Of a DNA stretch of 34,003 bases, positions 8,071 to 16,257 are shown one piece after another. Origin of the DNA: Scalindua sp964584595 (GTDB taxonomy: Bacteria > Planctomycetota > Brocadiia > Brocadiales > Scalinduaceae). Under the pieces are notes generated by a model. The model did no database searches, was not told the origin of the DNA, and worked only from the letters and a program-made list of their open reading frames with translations. Every line of letters begins with the position of its first letter. Position 1 is the stretch's first letter. The stretch spans positions 1 to 34,003 of the forward strand of contig CAZPAM010000023.1 of NCBI GenBank assembly GCA_964584595.1, in the 5' to 3' direction. The translations under genes and the position numbers were made by a program.

Positions 8071-8838
8071 CTATGCCGACAAAAGGTTGAATAAGGAGCC
8101 AATAGTCATTTTCAAATGGTTGTCTTCCGGTTGAGCTTTGTAAGTACCAAGAAGCCTGTCCCACCAGGGGAAATTAAATCCGTAATTGCTGTTGGTCTCT
8201 TCTGGTTTTACAGAGTGATGAACCCTGTGCATATCAGGAGTAACTACAAGGAGTCGCAATATACGGTCAGCTTTTGTGTGAATACGAATATTTCCATGGT
8301 TAAACATTGCTGTTGCATTTAACAGGACTTCAAAAATAACCACTGCCACAGGTGGCGCTCCAAGGGAGGCAACAATAAGCATCTTGATAATCATGGAAAG
8401 GATGATTTCTATTGGATGAAAGCGTGAGCCAGTGGTAACGTCAATATCCAGATCTGTATGGTGCATGCGATGTAAACGCCATAACCACGGAACGGTATGG
8501 AACATGACATGCTGTAAATAGATGATTAAATCTAATATCAATATGGCGAGAAACATTTTAACGTAGCTATTTATGGCTACATTATTCAGCAAACCCCAAT
8601 TTTCTTCCTCTGCCATAATAGCGAGGCCAACAGCCATCAGGGGAGCCAGGAAGCGTAATAGCAGTGTGTTAAAGAATACAATTCCCAGGTTGTTGATCCA
8701 CCGTATGAGTTTCGATACTGACAGTTTTCGCCTGGGACCCACTAGCTCCCATATAGCAACAATCACGAATATACCTAAGAAAGTTGCTGCCCTTATTGGT
8801 GCTTCATTAGTTAAAATATATTCTTTCATAAACTCCAT
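8071..8838 (-). CDS. Membrane fatty acid hydroxylase / sterol desaturase family protein
   Basis: This 255-residue membrane protein has the di-iron histidine clusters of the superfamily: HxxxH (His110, His114), HxxHH (His123, His126, His127), His181 in FNHGN with His187, and HxxHH (His204, His207, His208). Hydrophobic segments lie at about 15-33, 50-77, 93-110 and 145-180. Such enzymes use O2 and iron to hydroxylate or desaturate lipids at the membrane; the substrate cannot be told from sequence. The start is one base after the homoserine dehydrogenase stop, so it is the last gene of a four-gene minus-strand operon. If the host is strictly anaerobic, an O2-using enzyme here would be unexpected. 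Confidence 0.9.
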   Translation of the reverse strand: MEFMKEYILTNEAPIRAATFLGIFVIVAIWELVGPRRKLSVSKLIRWINNLGIVFFNTLLLRFLAPLMAVGLAIMAEEENWGLLNNVAINSYVKMFLAILILDLIIYLQHVMFHTVPWLWRLHRMHHTDLDIDVTTGSRFHPIEIILSMIIKMLIVASLGAPPVAVVIFEVLLNATAMFNHGNIRIHTKADRILRLLVVTPDMHRVHHSVKPEETNSNYGFNFPWWDRLLGTYKAQPEDNHLKMTIGSLFNLLSA

Positions 8839-8839
8839 T

Positions 8840-10006
8840 CTAAGTTAGTTTGTAATCTCCTCCTTTTCTCCCCCTTAGCATTGACAGAAGTTCTCTCCTC
8901 AATCCCCAGGCGGTTACGTCCGGTCCGGCACCGGGGGATTCAATGATATATTTCTTATCTCCATTAAATATTTCTGTCTCGACAATGACTTTATTGGAGG
9001 AACCTTTCAGGTTTCCCAGTGGAGAGTCAGGAAGAACTTCTCTCAAGCCGACTTTAAAAGTAGAATCACCATTTTCTTTTAGATTAAAGTTGGCAACATA
9101 TCTTAGTGTTTTTCCTTTACCCTTAGCAGATGTAAATTTATCTTTCATCTCCTGGTCAGCATTCTTTACAGATTGCATAAACTCATTTACATCATCGATC
9201 TTTAAATAAGATTCACCAATGAATCCTTCAAGTTCAATGTCTGACATTTCAACCTCATGCCCGAATGTTCTGGCACAGATTATCAACTTTCTGGCAACGT
9301 CCAGGCCGTTTAGGTCGTCTCTCGGGTGCGGTTCAGTGTAACCCATGCTTTTTGCATCACACAATATTTCTGAAAAACTCCTCTCTCCCTTCTCCAGTTC
9401 AGCACATAAATAACCCAGGGTTCCTGAAAAACAAGCTTCTATCTTCTTAATAATCTCTGAAGTGTCATAATAGTCGAGTAAATTGGAAACAGTATTAGCA
9501 CCGGCCATGACCGTACACAGGAATCCATACCTTTCTCTGGGCCTGGTAAGGGTCCTGAATACTTCAGTTGGATAAATGGATAGCGGGTTTTTGTTTGCGG
9601 TTACCATGCTTTCATCAGAGCCATTGATTACCTTTAGATGAAAATTTCTTAAATCGTCCTTTCCTGAGGTGACGTCGACAAAAACAATTTTACCGGACAT
9701 TCCCTCGGCTTCAATCAATTCTAATAATTCTGCTAAGTTTCCATATTCGCGAAATTGCTCTAAATCTTGCATATATGTATTGAATGCCTCTTTTGAAGGT
9801 TTCCATTTATTAACATTCTCAGGATTCTTCTGGATTTCCAATCCTTGTTTGTTAAACCAGAAACCCTTACTGTTTGTCAGCGCTATTATGTTAGTAGGAT
9901 TAAGATGTTTATTGGAGTAAGCTGTATCATGTTGAATAACCTGGGATAAGAATTCCCTTCCAACATTTCCGCTTCCTCCCAATATAACCACATTTTGATC
10001 AGCCAT
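8840..10006 (-). CDS. Homoserine dehydrogenase (monofunctional)
   Basis: It reduces aspartate semialdehyde to homoserine with NAD(P)H, the branch point to threonine and methionine. The N-terminal Rossmann motif is GGSGNVG (residues 10-16). TANKNPLS supplies the conserved lysine near residue 139, FSGTLGYL is the substrate-binding strand, and GYTEPHPRDDLNGLDVARKL is the family signature. At 388 residues it resembles the dehydrogenase half of ThrA/MetL: there is no aspartokinase domain and no ACT regulatory domain. It begins five bases after the PLP-enzyme gene and ends next to the hydroxylase gene. No thrB or thrC lies nearby. Confidence 0.92.
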   Translation of the reverse strand: MADQNVVILGGSGNVGREFLSQVIQHDTAYSNKHLNPTNIIALTNSKGFWFNKQGLEIQKNPENVNKWKPSKEAFNTYMQDLEQFREYGNLAELLELIEAEGMSGKIVFVDVTSGKDDLRNFHLKVINGSDESMVTANKNPLSIYPTEVFRTLTRPRERYGFLCTVMAGANTVSNLLDYYDTSEIIKKIEACFSGTLGYLCAELEKGERSFSEILCDAKSMGYTEPHPRDDLNGLDVARKLIICARTFGHEVEMSDIELEGFIGESYLKIDDVNEFMQSVKNADQEMKDKFTSAKGKGKTLRYVANFNLKENGDSTFKVGLREVLPDSPLGNLKGSSNKVIVETEIFNGDKKYIIESPGAGPDVTAWGLRRELLSMLRGRKGGDYKLT

Positions 10007-10011
10007 ATTTC

Positions 10012-11025
10012 TTACTCCTCATTATCAAAAACAGGATTATCCAAAAAACCACTCAAGGCCAATGCTCCTCCGGAATGGATCAGGAGTATATTTCCATCTA
10101 ATGACTGGTCTTGAATAGTATGTTTTGCTGTAATAAAAAGTTTGGCAGAATAAACAGGATCAGTGAGAATCCCATCCTCTCTGGCAATACATTTTATCTC
10201 CTTGAAGATTGTGCTATTAGTACTGCCAAAAGATCTGGCAACCACAGGGTAGTAAAGTTTATATTCAGGAACTGATTTGATTGAAACCTGAAGAAAATCT
10301 TCTGTATATTGTATTACCTGCCTTAACCCTTTCTCAAAATCCTCAAATGAATCTGCCAGAATTACGTTATGAAATATTGTCTTCTTTCCTATAACTGCGG
10401 AGCCTGCCAACAGAGACTGTGCTACCATACCCGTGCCGGAGTCTATAAAAATATGATCGAAAATGACTTCGGATTCTTTTTCATTGCGAAGGATATCAAA
10501 GAGAATGCTTAAAGAACCCGGTAATGCAAGTCTATGATGGCCTCCCTCAGGAAGGACAAATATCTTAATTCCCTGGCCTTTTTTTTCATCTATGTAACTA
10601 TTGATTTGGGTTTCACGCTCCGTCCATTGTTGGCGGGAAATCCAGTGTATATCCTCATTGTCAACAAACAGTGAAAGCAGTCTTGAGTTACCCTGTTTTT
10701 GAGATGGGGGACCGAGTAAAAAAGGCGTTATCTTAATTTCATTTTCAGTCAGGGTCTGAGCGGCAGAGAGAACATTGTTAGAATTTGCTCCGCCAATTAC
10801 GACTACCTCATCAATCTCTTCTTGTTTTAATACAGGAATTATTGATGCATGTTTGCGCAGCTTGGTCCCGGAGACGCCAAAGCTGAGTTCATCATCCCGC
10901 TTTACCCATATGTCCGAACGGCCAAACCAATGCAATCTATGGATACGGCTCTGAAGATTAAAGGATTCGGCAGTGTCCAGCCGGCACGCTTCCTCGACCT
11001 TCTTGTAAAATCCGTTTCTATACAT
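10012..11025 (-). CDS. PLP-dependent enzyme, ACC deaminase / D-cysteine desulfhydrase family
   Basis: This is a fold-type II PLP enzyme of 337 residues. WVKRDDELSFGVSGTKLRKH contains the Schiff-base lysine (Lys55), and VIGGANSNNVLSAA matches the substrate-binding loop. FVLPEGGHHRLALPG and FIDSGTGMVAQSLLAG match the phosphate-binding and central strands of the family. Members deaminate 1-aminocyclopropane-1-carboxylate or desulfurate D-cysteine. The residues seen do not decide between them, and many members have unknown substrates. The start overlaps the end of the YchF-like gene by eight bases and the stop is five bases from homoserine dehydrogenase, so it belongs to an amino-acid-related operon. 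Confidence 0.8.
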   Translation of the reverse strand: MYRNGFYKKVEEACRLDTAESFNLQSRIHRLHWFGRSDIWVKRDDELSFGVSGTKLRKHASIIPVLKQEEIDEVVVIGGANSNNVLSAAQTLTENEIKITPFLLGPPSQKQGNSRLLSLFVDNEDIHWISRQQWTERETQINSYIDEKKGQGIKIFVLPEGGHHRLALPGSLSILFDILRNEKESEVIFDHIFIDSGTGMVAQSLLAGSAVIGKKTIFHNVILADSFEDFEKGLRQVIQYTEDFLQVSIKSVPEYKLYYPVVARSFGSTNSTIFKEIKCIAREDGILTDPVYSAKLFITAKHTIQDQSLDGNILLIHSGGALALSGFLDNPVFDNEE

Positions 11026-11707
11026 TAAACCTGATCTCGATTATTTCATTTGGTTGGACAATATAATCACGGTCAACCAGTTTTGCCACCCCTTTTGATT
11101 TACAGTCATTGAAGTTATGGCAATTCATGTAATCCTCAAAACTGACAACGTCACCCTTAATGAATCCTCGCGCAAGGTCAGAATGTATCTTCTCTGCACA
11201 TGTAATAATCTCAGAACCCTTTTCTACGAGCCAGGCATGTGACTCCTTGGGGCCTGAGGTGTAAAAGAACATATAATTTGCTTTTTCGAGTGCCAGTGCA
11301 ATGATAGTGTTAATGTCCTCGCTGCCTTCTATCTGGACTACAGGCTTGAAGCTGATAGGTGCAGTAGCGATCATTATTTCAATTTCCTCCTCATTGAATT
11401 CAACGTCGCAAAGAGGCGTTTCCTGTTCCAACTGCTCTATACACTTTTCCATTAATATCTTCTCGCTGCCATCTTCCAGTTTCGATAACCGGGTCTCAAT
11501 CTTCTCGATATCAAGTATCAGGATATCCAGAATATTGCTTTTTGGAACTACAATAGCTTCTGACTGCACAAACTCGTCTTTTATAAATTCAGCAAAGAAA
11601 GGAGCAACCTTTTTGGCTTTGTCTTTCTCCTCAAGAGCAATAAGTGTTTCGTCCTTGTATTTTGTCTTTCCTTCCGGTAGATCAATACCGGTAAATCCTA
11701 TTTTCAA
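11018..11707 (-). CDS. YchF-like protein with TGS/DUF933 domain but no GTPase domain
   Basis: The last 80 or so residues match the C-terminal TGS-like domain of the ATPase/GTPase YchF: FYTSGPKESHAW, then IHSDLARGFIKGDVVSFEDY and DYIVQPNEIIEIRFNV. The middle (about 55-125) matches the YchF helical insert (ILDIEKIETRLSKLED, EKCIEQLEQ, and SFKPVVQIE just before the TGS part). The N-terminus begins MKIGFTGIDLPEGKT, which looks like the first YchF strand with a damaged P-loop. Almost all of the G domain is then absent; the protein has 229 residues against about 363 for YchF. A ribosome-binding role is possible from the TGS domain. An AAGGAGAA ribosome-binding site precedes the ATG. It is the first gene of the four-gene operon. 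Confidence 0.8.
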   Translation of the reverse strand: MKIGFTGIDLPEGKTKYKDETLIALEEKDKAKKVAPFFAEFIKDEFVQSEAIVVPKSNILDILILDIEKIETRLSKLEDGSEKILMEKCIEQLEQETPLCDVEFNEEEIEIMIATAPISFKPVVQIEGSEDINTIIALALEKANYMFFYTSGPKESHAWLVEKGSEIITCAEKIHSDLARGFIKGDVVSFEDYMNCHNFNDCKSKGVAKLVDRDYIVQPNEIIEIRFNV

Positions 11708-11956
11708 TTAATTCTCCTTCAGTAATTGCAGAATGATAGTCTTATTCCAAGGTTAGGTGGGGTTGTATAGGTATCCCATTTCTATTGAATTTGTAATAAT
11801 AACTACTTCTTATTTTAATCGCAACTAAATTACACCTCTGAATTCTGATGATTGGAAGGAAGTCTATGGTATACAACCTTGAGGAGGATATTCCAGGATT
11901 ATACCTAATAAAAGCGTGTCTATTGGATGGGTGCATCTACTTCTGGTTTTATCTGT

Positions 11957-12988
11957 CTAGACCCACAGGGGCTGTTCCCATAACGCCAATTTCTGCCCAA
12001 TATTGTTTGTGCTGGCGGTTTTATATATCCGATGTGCTACGATGAGGTCTTGTATGCCCATACCAACAGGATTAAAGAATATACGCTCTTCCTGACTTTC
12101 ACGTCCGGGTTTATCTCCCACCAGTATCTCCGCTATTTCGGCATGTATATCGTCATCTGACAATTTACCTTCATGGAACATAATGGCAGGCGTCTGGGAG
12201 TTGCGGCTCTTGACGTCTTCCCAGTTGTCAACTACTATTTTATCAGATTGGGTAACCACATCAAATTCACACTCGTAACCGGACATATGTATATACAGGG
12301 ATCCCTCTTCAATCCACGGTGCTTTTACATATGGCTGCTTGGCAGGTGTGGCCGTTATAATAATATCTTTGCCAGATAGGGCCTGTTCAGCAGAATCTAC
12401 TACTCTGATGGTTACTCCGAGCTCTTCCAGCATCTTTTTTGCGAACTTTATTCCTTGTTCACTGTATATGTCATAGACGTCTACTTCTCTGATATCTACC
12501 GTTGCCTTTATGGCCATCAATACAGTACGTCCAATTACACCTGCACCTATCATTCCCAATCTTGTAGAGCCTTCTTTTGCCAGATGTTTGCATGCAATAC
12601 CGGCAATGGCTCCGGTCCTCATTGCGGAAATAATGGTTCCGTCCATGATAGCCAACGGTATTCCTGTCTTGAAGGAATTGAGGATAATCAGTGAGCTTGA
12701 ACGAGGCAGCTTGTGTTCGCGCGGGTTATTGACGAAGCTTGCCACCCATTTGATTCCACCTACGTCCTTGTCCTTTCCCAGGTAACCGGGCAGGGCATTG
12801 ATTCTGCCTGTAACACTTTCTTCCTCCTGGGTTCCTTTTCTCAGTACAACCTTATGAGGCACTATGCTTTCACCTCTGTGACGCATAATCAGGACTTCCT
12901 CAACATCGCTGATGGCCTTCAACATGTCCAGGCCGCCGCTTTTTACTACATCTTCCTGTGACAGATAAGTAAAATCTACGTTACTCAT
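11957..12988 (-). CDS. Ornithine cyclodeaminase / mu-crystallin family dehydrogenase
   Basis: At 343 residues it has the family's hallmarks: Lys80 in GGIKWV, Arg124 in SAMRTGAIAG, a Rossmann loop GAGVIG (148-153) and the C-terminal GMGIQDLIVAHRIY, where the Asp is catalytic. Members include ornithine cyclodeaminase, alanine dehydrogenase and SbnB, which makes a diaminopropionate precursor. The substrate here is not decided by sequence. I start at 12988 because GGAGA lies about nine bases upstream; the frame is also open ten residues earlier without such a site. It has its own promoter and is separated from the YchF-like operon by about 250 AT-rich bases with no gene I can support. Confidence 0.85.
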   Translation of the reverse strand: MSNVDFTYLSQEDVVKSGGLDMLKAISDVEEVLIMRHRGESIVPHKVVLRKGTQEEESVTGRINALPGYLGKDKDVGGIKWVASFVNNPREHKLPRSSSLIILNSFKTGIPLAIMDGTIISAMRTGAIAGIACKHLAKEGSTRLGMIGAGVIGRTVLMAIKATVDIREVDVYDIYSEQGIKFAKKMLEELGVTIRVVDSAEQALSGKDIIITATPAKQPYVKAPWIEEGSLYIHMSGYECEFDVVTQSDKIVVDNWEDVKSRNSQTPAIMFHEGKLSDDDIHAEIAEILVGDKPGRESQEERIFFNPVGMGIQDLIVAHRIYKTASTNNIGQKLALWEQPLWV

Positions 12989-13032
12989 GGTTTTGGTTCT
13001 CCAAATGGTAATACACAATTCTACTACATCAT

Positions 13033-13060
13033 ATTATCTAATATATACTAAGATTGTCAA
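13033..13060 (-). promoter_or_regulatory. Probable promoter of the ornithine cyclodeaminase-family gene
   Basis: On the minus strand TTGACA (13055-13060) is followed after 16 bases by GATAAT (13033-13038). This gives a leader of roughly 35 bases before the ATG at 12988. It lies in the 150-base divergent spacer shared with the glycosylase gene. A plus-strand TTGCTT (13101)/TAAAAT (13125-13130) pair with an 18-base gap would start transcription almost at the glycosylase ATG and is less certain. Confidence 0.6.
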
Positions 13061-13138
13061 ATTCTTATCATCTTATAAAATGGTATCCATTATTAAATTT
13101 TTGCTTTTACGCTATGAGGTTTGTTAAAATGATAAACT

Positions 13139-13906
13139 ATGAATAAGACAAAGGCCCTTACTGAAATTTATGATAGTTTGTTTAAATCATTTGGAAAGCA
13201 ATATTGGTGGCCGGGAGATACCGATTTTGAGGTGGTAATTGGAGCCATACTTACCCAAAATACAAATTGGACTAATGTTGAAAAGGCTATTAAGAATTTG
13301 AAAGCCGCAAAGGTATTCACACCAAAGAAATTGTACGAAATCGATATGGGGAAGCTTGCCGAACTTATCAAGCCCTCAGGATATTTCAATGTCAAAGCCA
13401 AGAGGCTCAAACACTTTATAGATTGGCTTTTTCTTAATTATAATGGTAGTTTATCAAGGTTGTTTAAGCAGGATTTCGCCACATTACGTGAGGAGTTACT
13501 CTCTGTAAACGGTATCGGTAGAGAAACTGCAGATTCTATAATCTTGTATGCTGCCGAAAAACCCACATTTGTCGTTGATGCATACACGAAACGTGTCCTG
13601 GTTCGACATGGATTAATAACTGATGATTACGACTATGAGGCTATAAAGGCCGTCTTTGAAGACAACCTTCCGCCAAAAGTGCCTCTTTACAATGAGTATC
13701 ATGCACTCATAGTAATGGTTGGGAAGCATTATTGTAAACCCAAAATGCAGTGTGAAGAGTGTCCGTTGATAAATGTTCATCACTCCCACCAAACTACCCG
13801 ACAGGCAGGCCGCCCGAGGCGCCCATCGGAGCAAATTCAAGGCACGACTCAGTCGGGAAGTGCGAAACTAGCAAAGATAAACAAAAGTAGAAAGAAGAGG
13901 AAATGA
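13139..13906 (+). CDS. Endonuclease III-like HhH-GPD protein (MagIII-type DNA glycosylase?)
   Basis: A helix-hairpin-helix GPD protein of 255 residues for base-excision repair. VVIGAILTQNTNWTNVEKAI is the conserved N-terminal helix pair. The HhH motif reads LLSVNGIGRETADSI, and Asp147 in FVVDAYTKRV is the catalytic aspartate. The position of endonuclease III's catalytic lysine is Glu129, so it should be a monofunctional glycosylase, as in H. pylori MagIII, without lyase activity. Three of the four Fe-S cysteines are seen (Cys199, 205, 208); the fourth is missing. After residue 210 the chain becomes a basic tail encoded by unusually GC-rich DNA. There is no clear ribosome-binding site. It starts a four-gene plus-strand run. 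Confidence 0.85.
   Translation: MNKTKALTEIYDSLFKSFGKQYWWPGDTDFEVVIGAILTQNTNWTNVEKAIKNLKAAKVFTPKKLYEIDMGKLAELIKPSGYFNVKAKRLKHFIDWLFLNYNGSLSRLFKQDFATLREELLSVNGIGRETADSIILYAAEKPTFVVDAYTKRVLVRHGLITDDYDYEAIKAVFEDNLPPKVPLYNEYHALIVMVGKHYCKPKMQCEECPLINVHHSHQTTRQAGRPRRPSEQIQGTTQSGSAKLAKINKSRKKRK
13797..13857. repeat. GC-rich segment with short inverted ends inside the glycosylase 3' end
   Basis: About 60 bases of markedly higher G+C than the surroundings begin with CCCGAC (13797-13802) and end with its complement GTCGGG (13852-13857). They encode the low-complexity tail of the glycosylase and replace the place where the fourth Fe-S cysteine is expected. A small inserted repeat is possible; only this copy is in the window. 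Confidence 0.4.
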
Positions 13907-13952
13907 AGCATCAAGCCGGGTCATTCAGGCGGGTTGAAAAGGATTAAATTCT

Positions 13953-14495
13953 ATGGACATTATAGTAGATGGTTATAACGTTATATTCAAAGTTCCCGAA
14001 CTGGGGTACAGTACCGAAAAATGTGATATAGAGGTTTTACGTAATAGATTTCTTTCTCTACTTGAGCAGTACAAAGAAAAGCGAAAACACAAATTAATAG
14101 TAGTGTTTGATGGTAAAGGACATGGTAATTCATCCGAGGCAAGGGCGGCGGGCATAGATGTAGTCTTTTCCAGACAGGATCTTGATGCAGATGAGGAAAT
14201 CAAGAGGATGGTGAGTAATAGCGAAAACCCCAGGCATATTACTGTAATTACTGCTGACAGAGATATCGAACAGTATGTAAAGAAATACGGCTGCAAGGTT
14301 GTGGAACCACTTTCGTTTTATAGAGATATGAAGAAGAACGTTGCGCGTTTACAGGCTTCTGAGGAAGAAGGGGGGGTATTTAGCAAGGAGGAGGGTGACG
14401 AGCCTGCAAGCAAGTACTTAGGCCCCACTAAGAAAGAGGCTGAATACTGGTTAAAGGTGTTTTCGAATAAGTCAGGAAAGGTGTCTGATGATTGA
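13953..14495 (+). CDS. YacP-like NYN domain RNase
   Basis: This 180-residue PIN/NYN-fold protein starts with the family motif MDIIVDGYNVIF (Asp6). It has LIVVFDGKGHG in the second acidic strand, then LDADEEIKRMV and ITVITADRDIE, which supply the remaining acidic residues of the metal site. In Bacillus, the relative Rae1/YacP cuts mRNA at the ribosome; a ribonuclease role here is inference from the family. Its last eight bases overlap the start of the recombinase gene, so the two are co-translated. The C-terminal 40 residues are acidic and variable. Confidence 0.85.
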   Translation: MDIIVDGYNVIFKVPELGYSTEKCDIEVLRNRFLSLLEQYKEKRKHKLIVVFDGKGHGNSSEARAAGIDVVFSRQDLDADEEIKRMVSNSENPRHITVITADRDIEQYVKKYGCKVVEPLSFYRDMKKNVARLQASEEEGGVFSKEEGDEPASKYLGPTKKEAEYWLKVFSNKSGKVSDD

Positions 14496-15408
14496 GAAAT
14501 TGACTATAGAATTTATAGCAAAGCTGGAGCATGAAAAGGGTTACTCCGAGCACACTTTGAGGGCGTATCATAAAGACCTGTCCCAGTTTAATACGTTCCT
14601 TAGAGACGAGAAATGCAGTAGTTTAAAAAGCGTTAATCATCTTCTGTTGAGAAAGTTTCTTGCCGTTTTGAGAACTAATAATTACTCAAAAACCACCATA
14701 GCCCGAAAATTGGCATCCATACGATCTTTCTTCAAATATTTAATTCAGGAAGGTGAGCTTGTATCAAATCCTTTTGAGGCCTTGCGTACTCCTAAACAGG
14801 AGAAGAAACTGCCTCATTTCCTAAGCATAAGCGATGTGGATGTCCTGCTGAAGACACCTGATTGTTCAAATACAATGGGACTGAGAGATCTGGCTATGCT
14901 GGAAACGCTTTACAGTACGGGAATAAGGGTAAGCGAACTGGTCAGCTTAGGAGAGGAAGATATTGATTTCTTTGGCGGGATGATAAAGGTAACAGGTAAA
15001 GGTAAGAAAGAGAGAATAGTTCCAATCGGGATTCATGCGACAAAGGCGATAAAGGAATATCTTGATTCCAAATCTAAACGTAAAAAAGATGAGAAAAAGA
15101 AGGCAAGCAAGATAAGTAAGACAAGTGGGAACAAGCCTCTTTTTCTTAATAAATACGGTAATCGCCTTACGGCGAGGAGTGTTGCGAGAACGCTGGATAA
15201 GTATTTAAAGATGTCAGGTATTAATCTGCTTACGTCTCCACACACATTCAGGCACAGCTTTGCAACACATTTGCTGGATAAGGGAGCAGACCTGCGATCC
15301 GTCCAGGAGCTGCTTGGCCACTCCAATCTCTCCACAACGCAGGTATACACACACGTAACGACAGAACGCCTGAAAAGCGTATACGAGAAATCTCATCCAC
15401 GTAAATAG
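14488..15408 (+). CDS. xerC: Tyrosine recombinase XerC/XerD
   Basis: At 306 residues it has the usual two domains: a SAM-like core-binding domain (about 1-95, with GYSEHTLRAYHKDL) and the catalytic domain. Catalytic residues are complete: Arg147 (GIRVSEL), Lys171 (GKGKKERIVPI), His252 and Arg255 (HTFRHSFATHLL), His278 (LGHSNLSTTQ) and Tyr287. A lysine-rich loop (about 195-215) is a small insertion compared with E. coli XerC. These enzymes resolve chromosome dimers at dif with FtsK. The clean housekeeping context and lack of mobile genes around it favour a Xer role over an integrase, but XerC and XerD cannot be told apart with confidence. No dif-like site was recognised in the window. Confidence 0.88.
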   Translation: MIEKLTIEFIAKLEHEKGYSEHTLRAYHKDLSQFNTFLRDEKCSSLKSVNHLLLRKFLAVLRTNNYSKTTIARKLASIRSFFKYLIQEGELVSNPFEALRTPKQEKKLPHFLSISDVDVLLKTPDCSNTMGLRDLAMLETLYSTGIRVSELVSLGEEDIDFFGGMIKVTGKGKKERIVPIGIHATKAIKEYLDSKSKRKKDEKKKASKISKTSGNKPLFLNKYGNRLTARSVARTLDKYLKMSGINLLTSPHTFRHSFATHLLDKGADLRSVQELLGHSNLSTTQVYTHVTTERLKSVYEKSHPRK

Positions 15409-15882
15409 ATGCGTAAAAACTATTCAATAATTCTGTTTATAATAATTCTCATAATCTCAGTAAGCCCAACTTACGGTGAGGAAGCTGAGGGGGGCAAAGT
15501 CAATGATCTTTATGAAGAGTTGGCCAGGCAGGCAGAAAAGATTAATGCAGTTGAAAATCCTGATGCGGTTATAAGCCTGTTAGAACCAAATAAGAGTGAC
15601 TCGGAAAATAAATGCAGCCCTTTCTTCAATAGTTTAGCATTAGCTTATAAAGTTAAAAAAAATTATGATGAATCAGTTAAGATTTATAAGATAGCCCTGG
15701 AACTGGAACCAACGAATCCTGCTATCAATCATAATTATGGTACGACGTTATATCATATAGGTGAACCGGAAGAGGCTTTAAAATATCTGTTAAAAAGTAA
15801 AGAATTGGGTTCTGACAACAAAAGAACAGATGAATGGATTGAGGGTATTTCAAAACAATTAGGCCTTCCTGTTAAAGATTAA
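15409..15882 (+). CDS. Exported TPR-repeat protein
   Basis: This 157-residue protein has an N-terminal signal peptide (MRKNYSIILFIIILIISVSPTYG, cleavage likely after about residue 23), so it should lie in the periplasm or paryphoplasm. Two tetratricopeptide-like units follow at about 75-135, seen as YDESVKIYKIALELEPTNPA and EEALKYLLKSKELG. TPR proteins act as scaffolds; the partner is unknown. The ATG abuts the stop of the recombinase gene, so it is co-transcribed with it. Its stop codon overlaps the first base or two of the leuS remnant. Confidence 0.8.
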   Translation: MRKNYSIILFIIILIISVSPTYGEEAEGGKVNDLYEELARQAEKINAVENPDAVISLLEPNKSDSENKCSPFFNSLALAYKVKKNYDESVKIYKIALELEPTNPAINHNYGTTLYHIGEPEEALKYLLKSKELGSDNKRTDEWIEGISKQLGLPVKD

Positions 15883-15957
15883 TATCGTCTTTACTCTCTT
15901 TTTGCCGTCCAGATTCTCAATTATCATCTTGCCTTCCATCACGCATGTTTTCAAGTT
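15881..15957 (-). pseudogene. Remnant of a second, diverged leuS 3' end
   Basis: This stretch aligns without gaps to 16295-16371, inside the 3' end of leuS, with about 14 mismatches over 77 bases by hand count. Read in the leuS frame it gives VMEGKMIIENLDGKKRVKTI against leuS VMEDQKIIENLDGKKIVKTI. Many differences are at third codon positions, so the copy evolved as coding sequence before it was left here. It also supplies, in another frame, the last residues of the small membrane protein. Confidence 0.85.
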
Positions 15958-16228
15958 CAATTATCTTTTGTTTCTCAGCCTGGAGTTGCAGATTTAAATA
16001 ATTCTTATCTAATTTGGTAATCATTATTTGTGTAACTGAAAGAACAAGAAATCCAGCTAAGAAAATTATTTGTGCTGTAGTTGTCCAGCCAAAATTAGAA
16101 ACTCTTCCGATATAACCCAGTACTCCTGAAACTGATAGACCTATAGAGAGTATCCACCATGAATGCTGCCATATATTGAGTACCAAAAACATTGACAACA
16201 ATATTATAAATAAAATTTGTTTCCACAT
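15917..16228 (-). CDS. Small membrane protein, function unknown
   Basis: I recognise no family for this 103-residue protein. It has three hydrophobic stretches (about 4-20, 22-43 and 52-72) with small loops, then a polar, possibly helical C-terminus (LQLQAEKQKIIELENMRDG). It follows leuS by about 30 bases on the same strand and is probably co-transcribed. Its final 13 or so codons run through the leuS remnant in a different frame, so the present C-terminus may have been created by that rearrangement. No strong ribosome-binding site is seen before the ATG. Confidence 0.6.
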   Translation of the reverse strand: MWKQILFIILLSMFLVLNIWQHSWWILSIGLSVSGVLGYIGRVSNFGWTTTAQIIFLAGFLVLSVTQIMITKLDKNYLNLQLQAEKQKIIELENMRDGRQDDN

Positions 16229-16257
16229 AGCTTTAAGGCAATGTTTAAGTGGATATC

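Noticed and set aside
11742..11936. Short minus-strand open frame and GGTTGTATA/TATACAACC inverted repeat (11761-11769 and 11870-11878)
   Set aside because: The frame has no recognisable content, and the nine-base arms are 100 bases apart, so neither is convincing.
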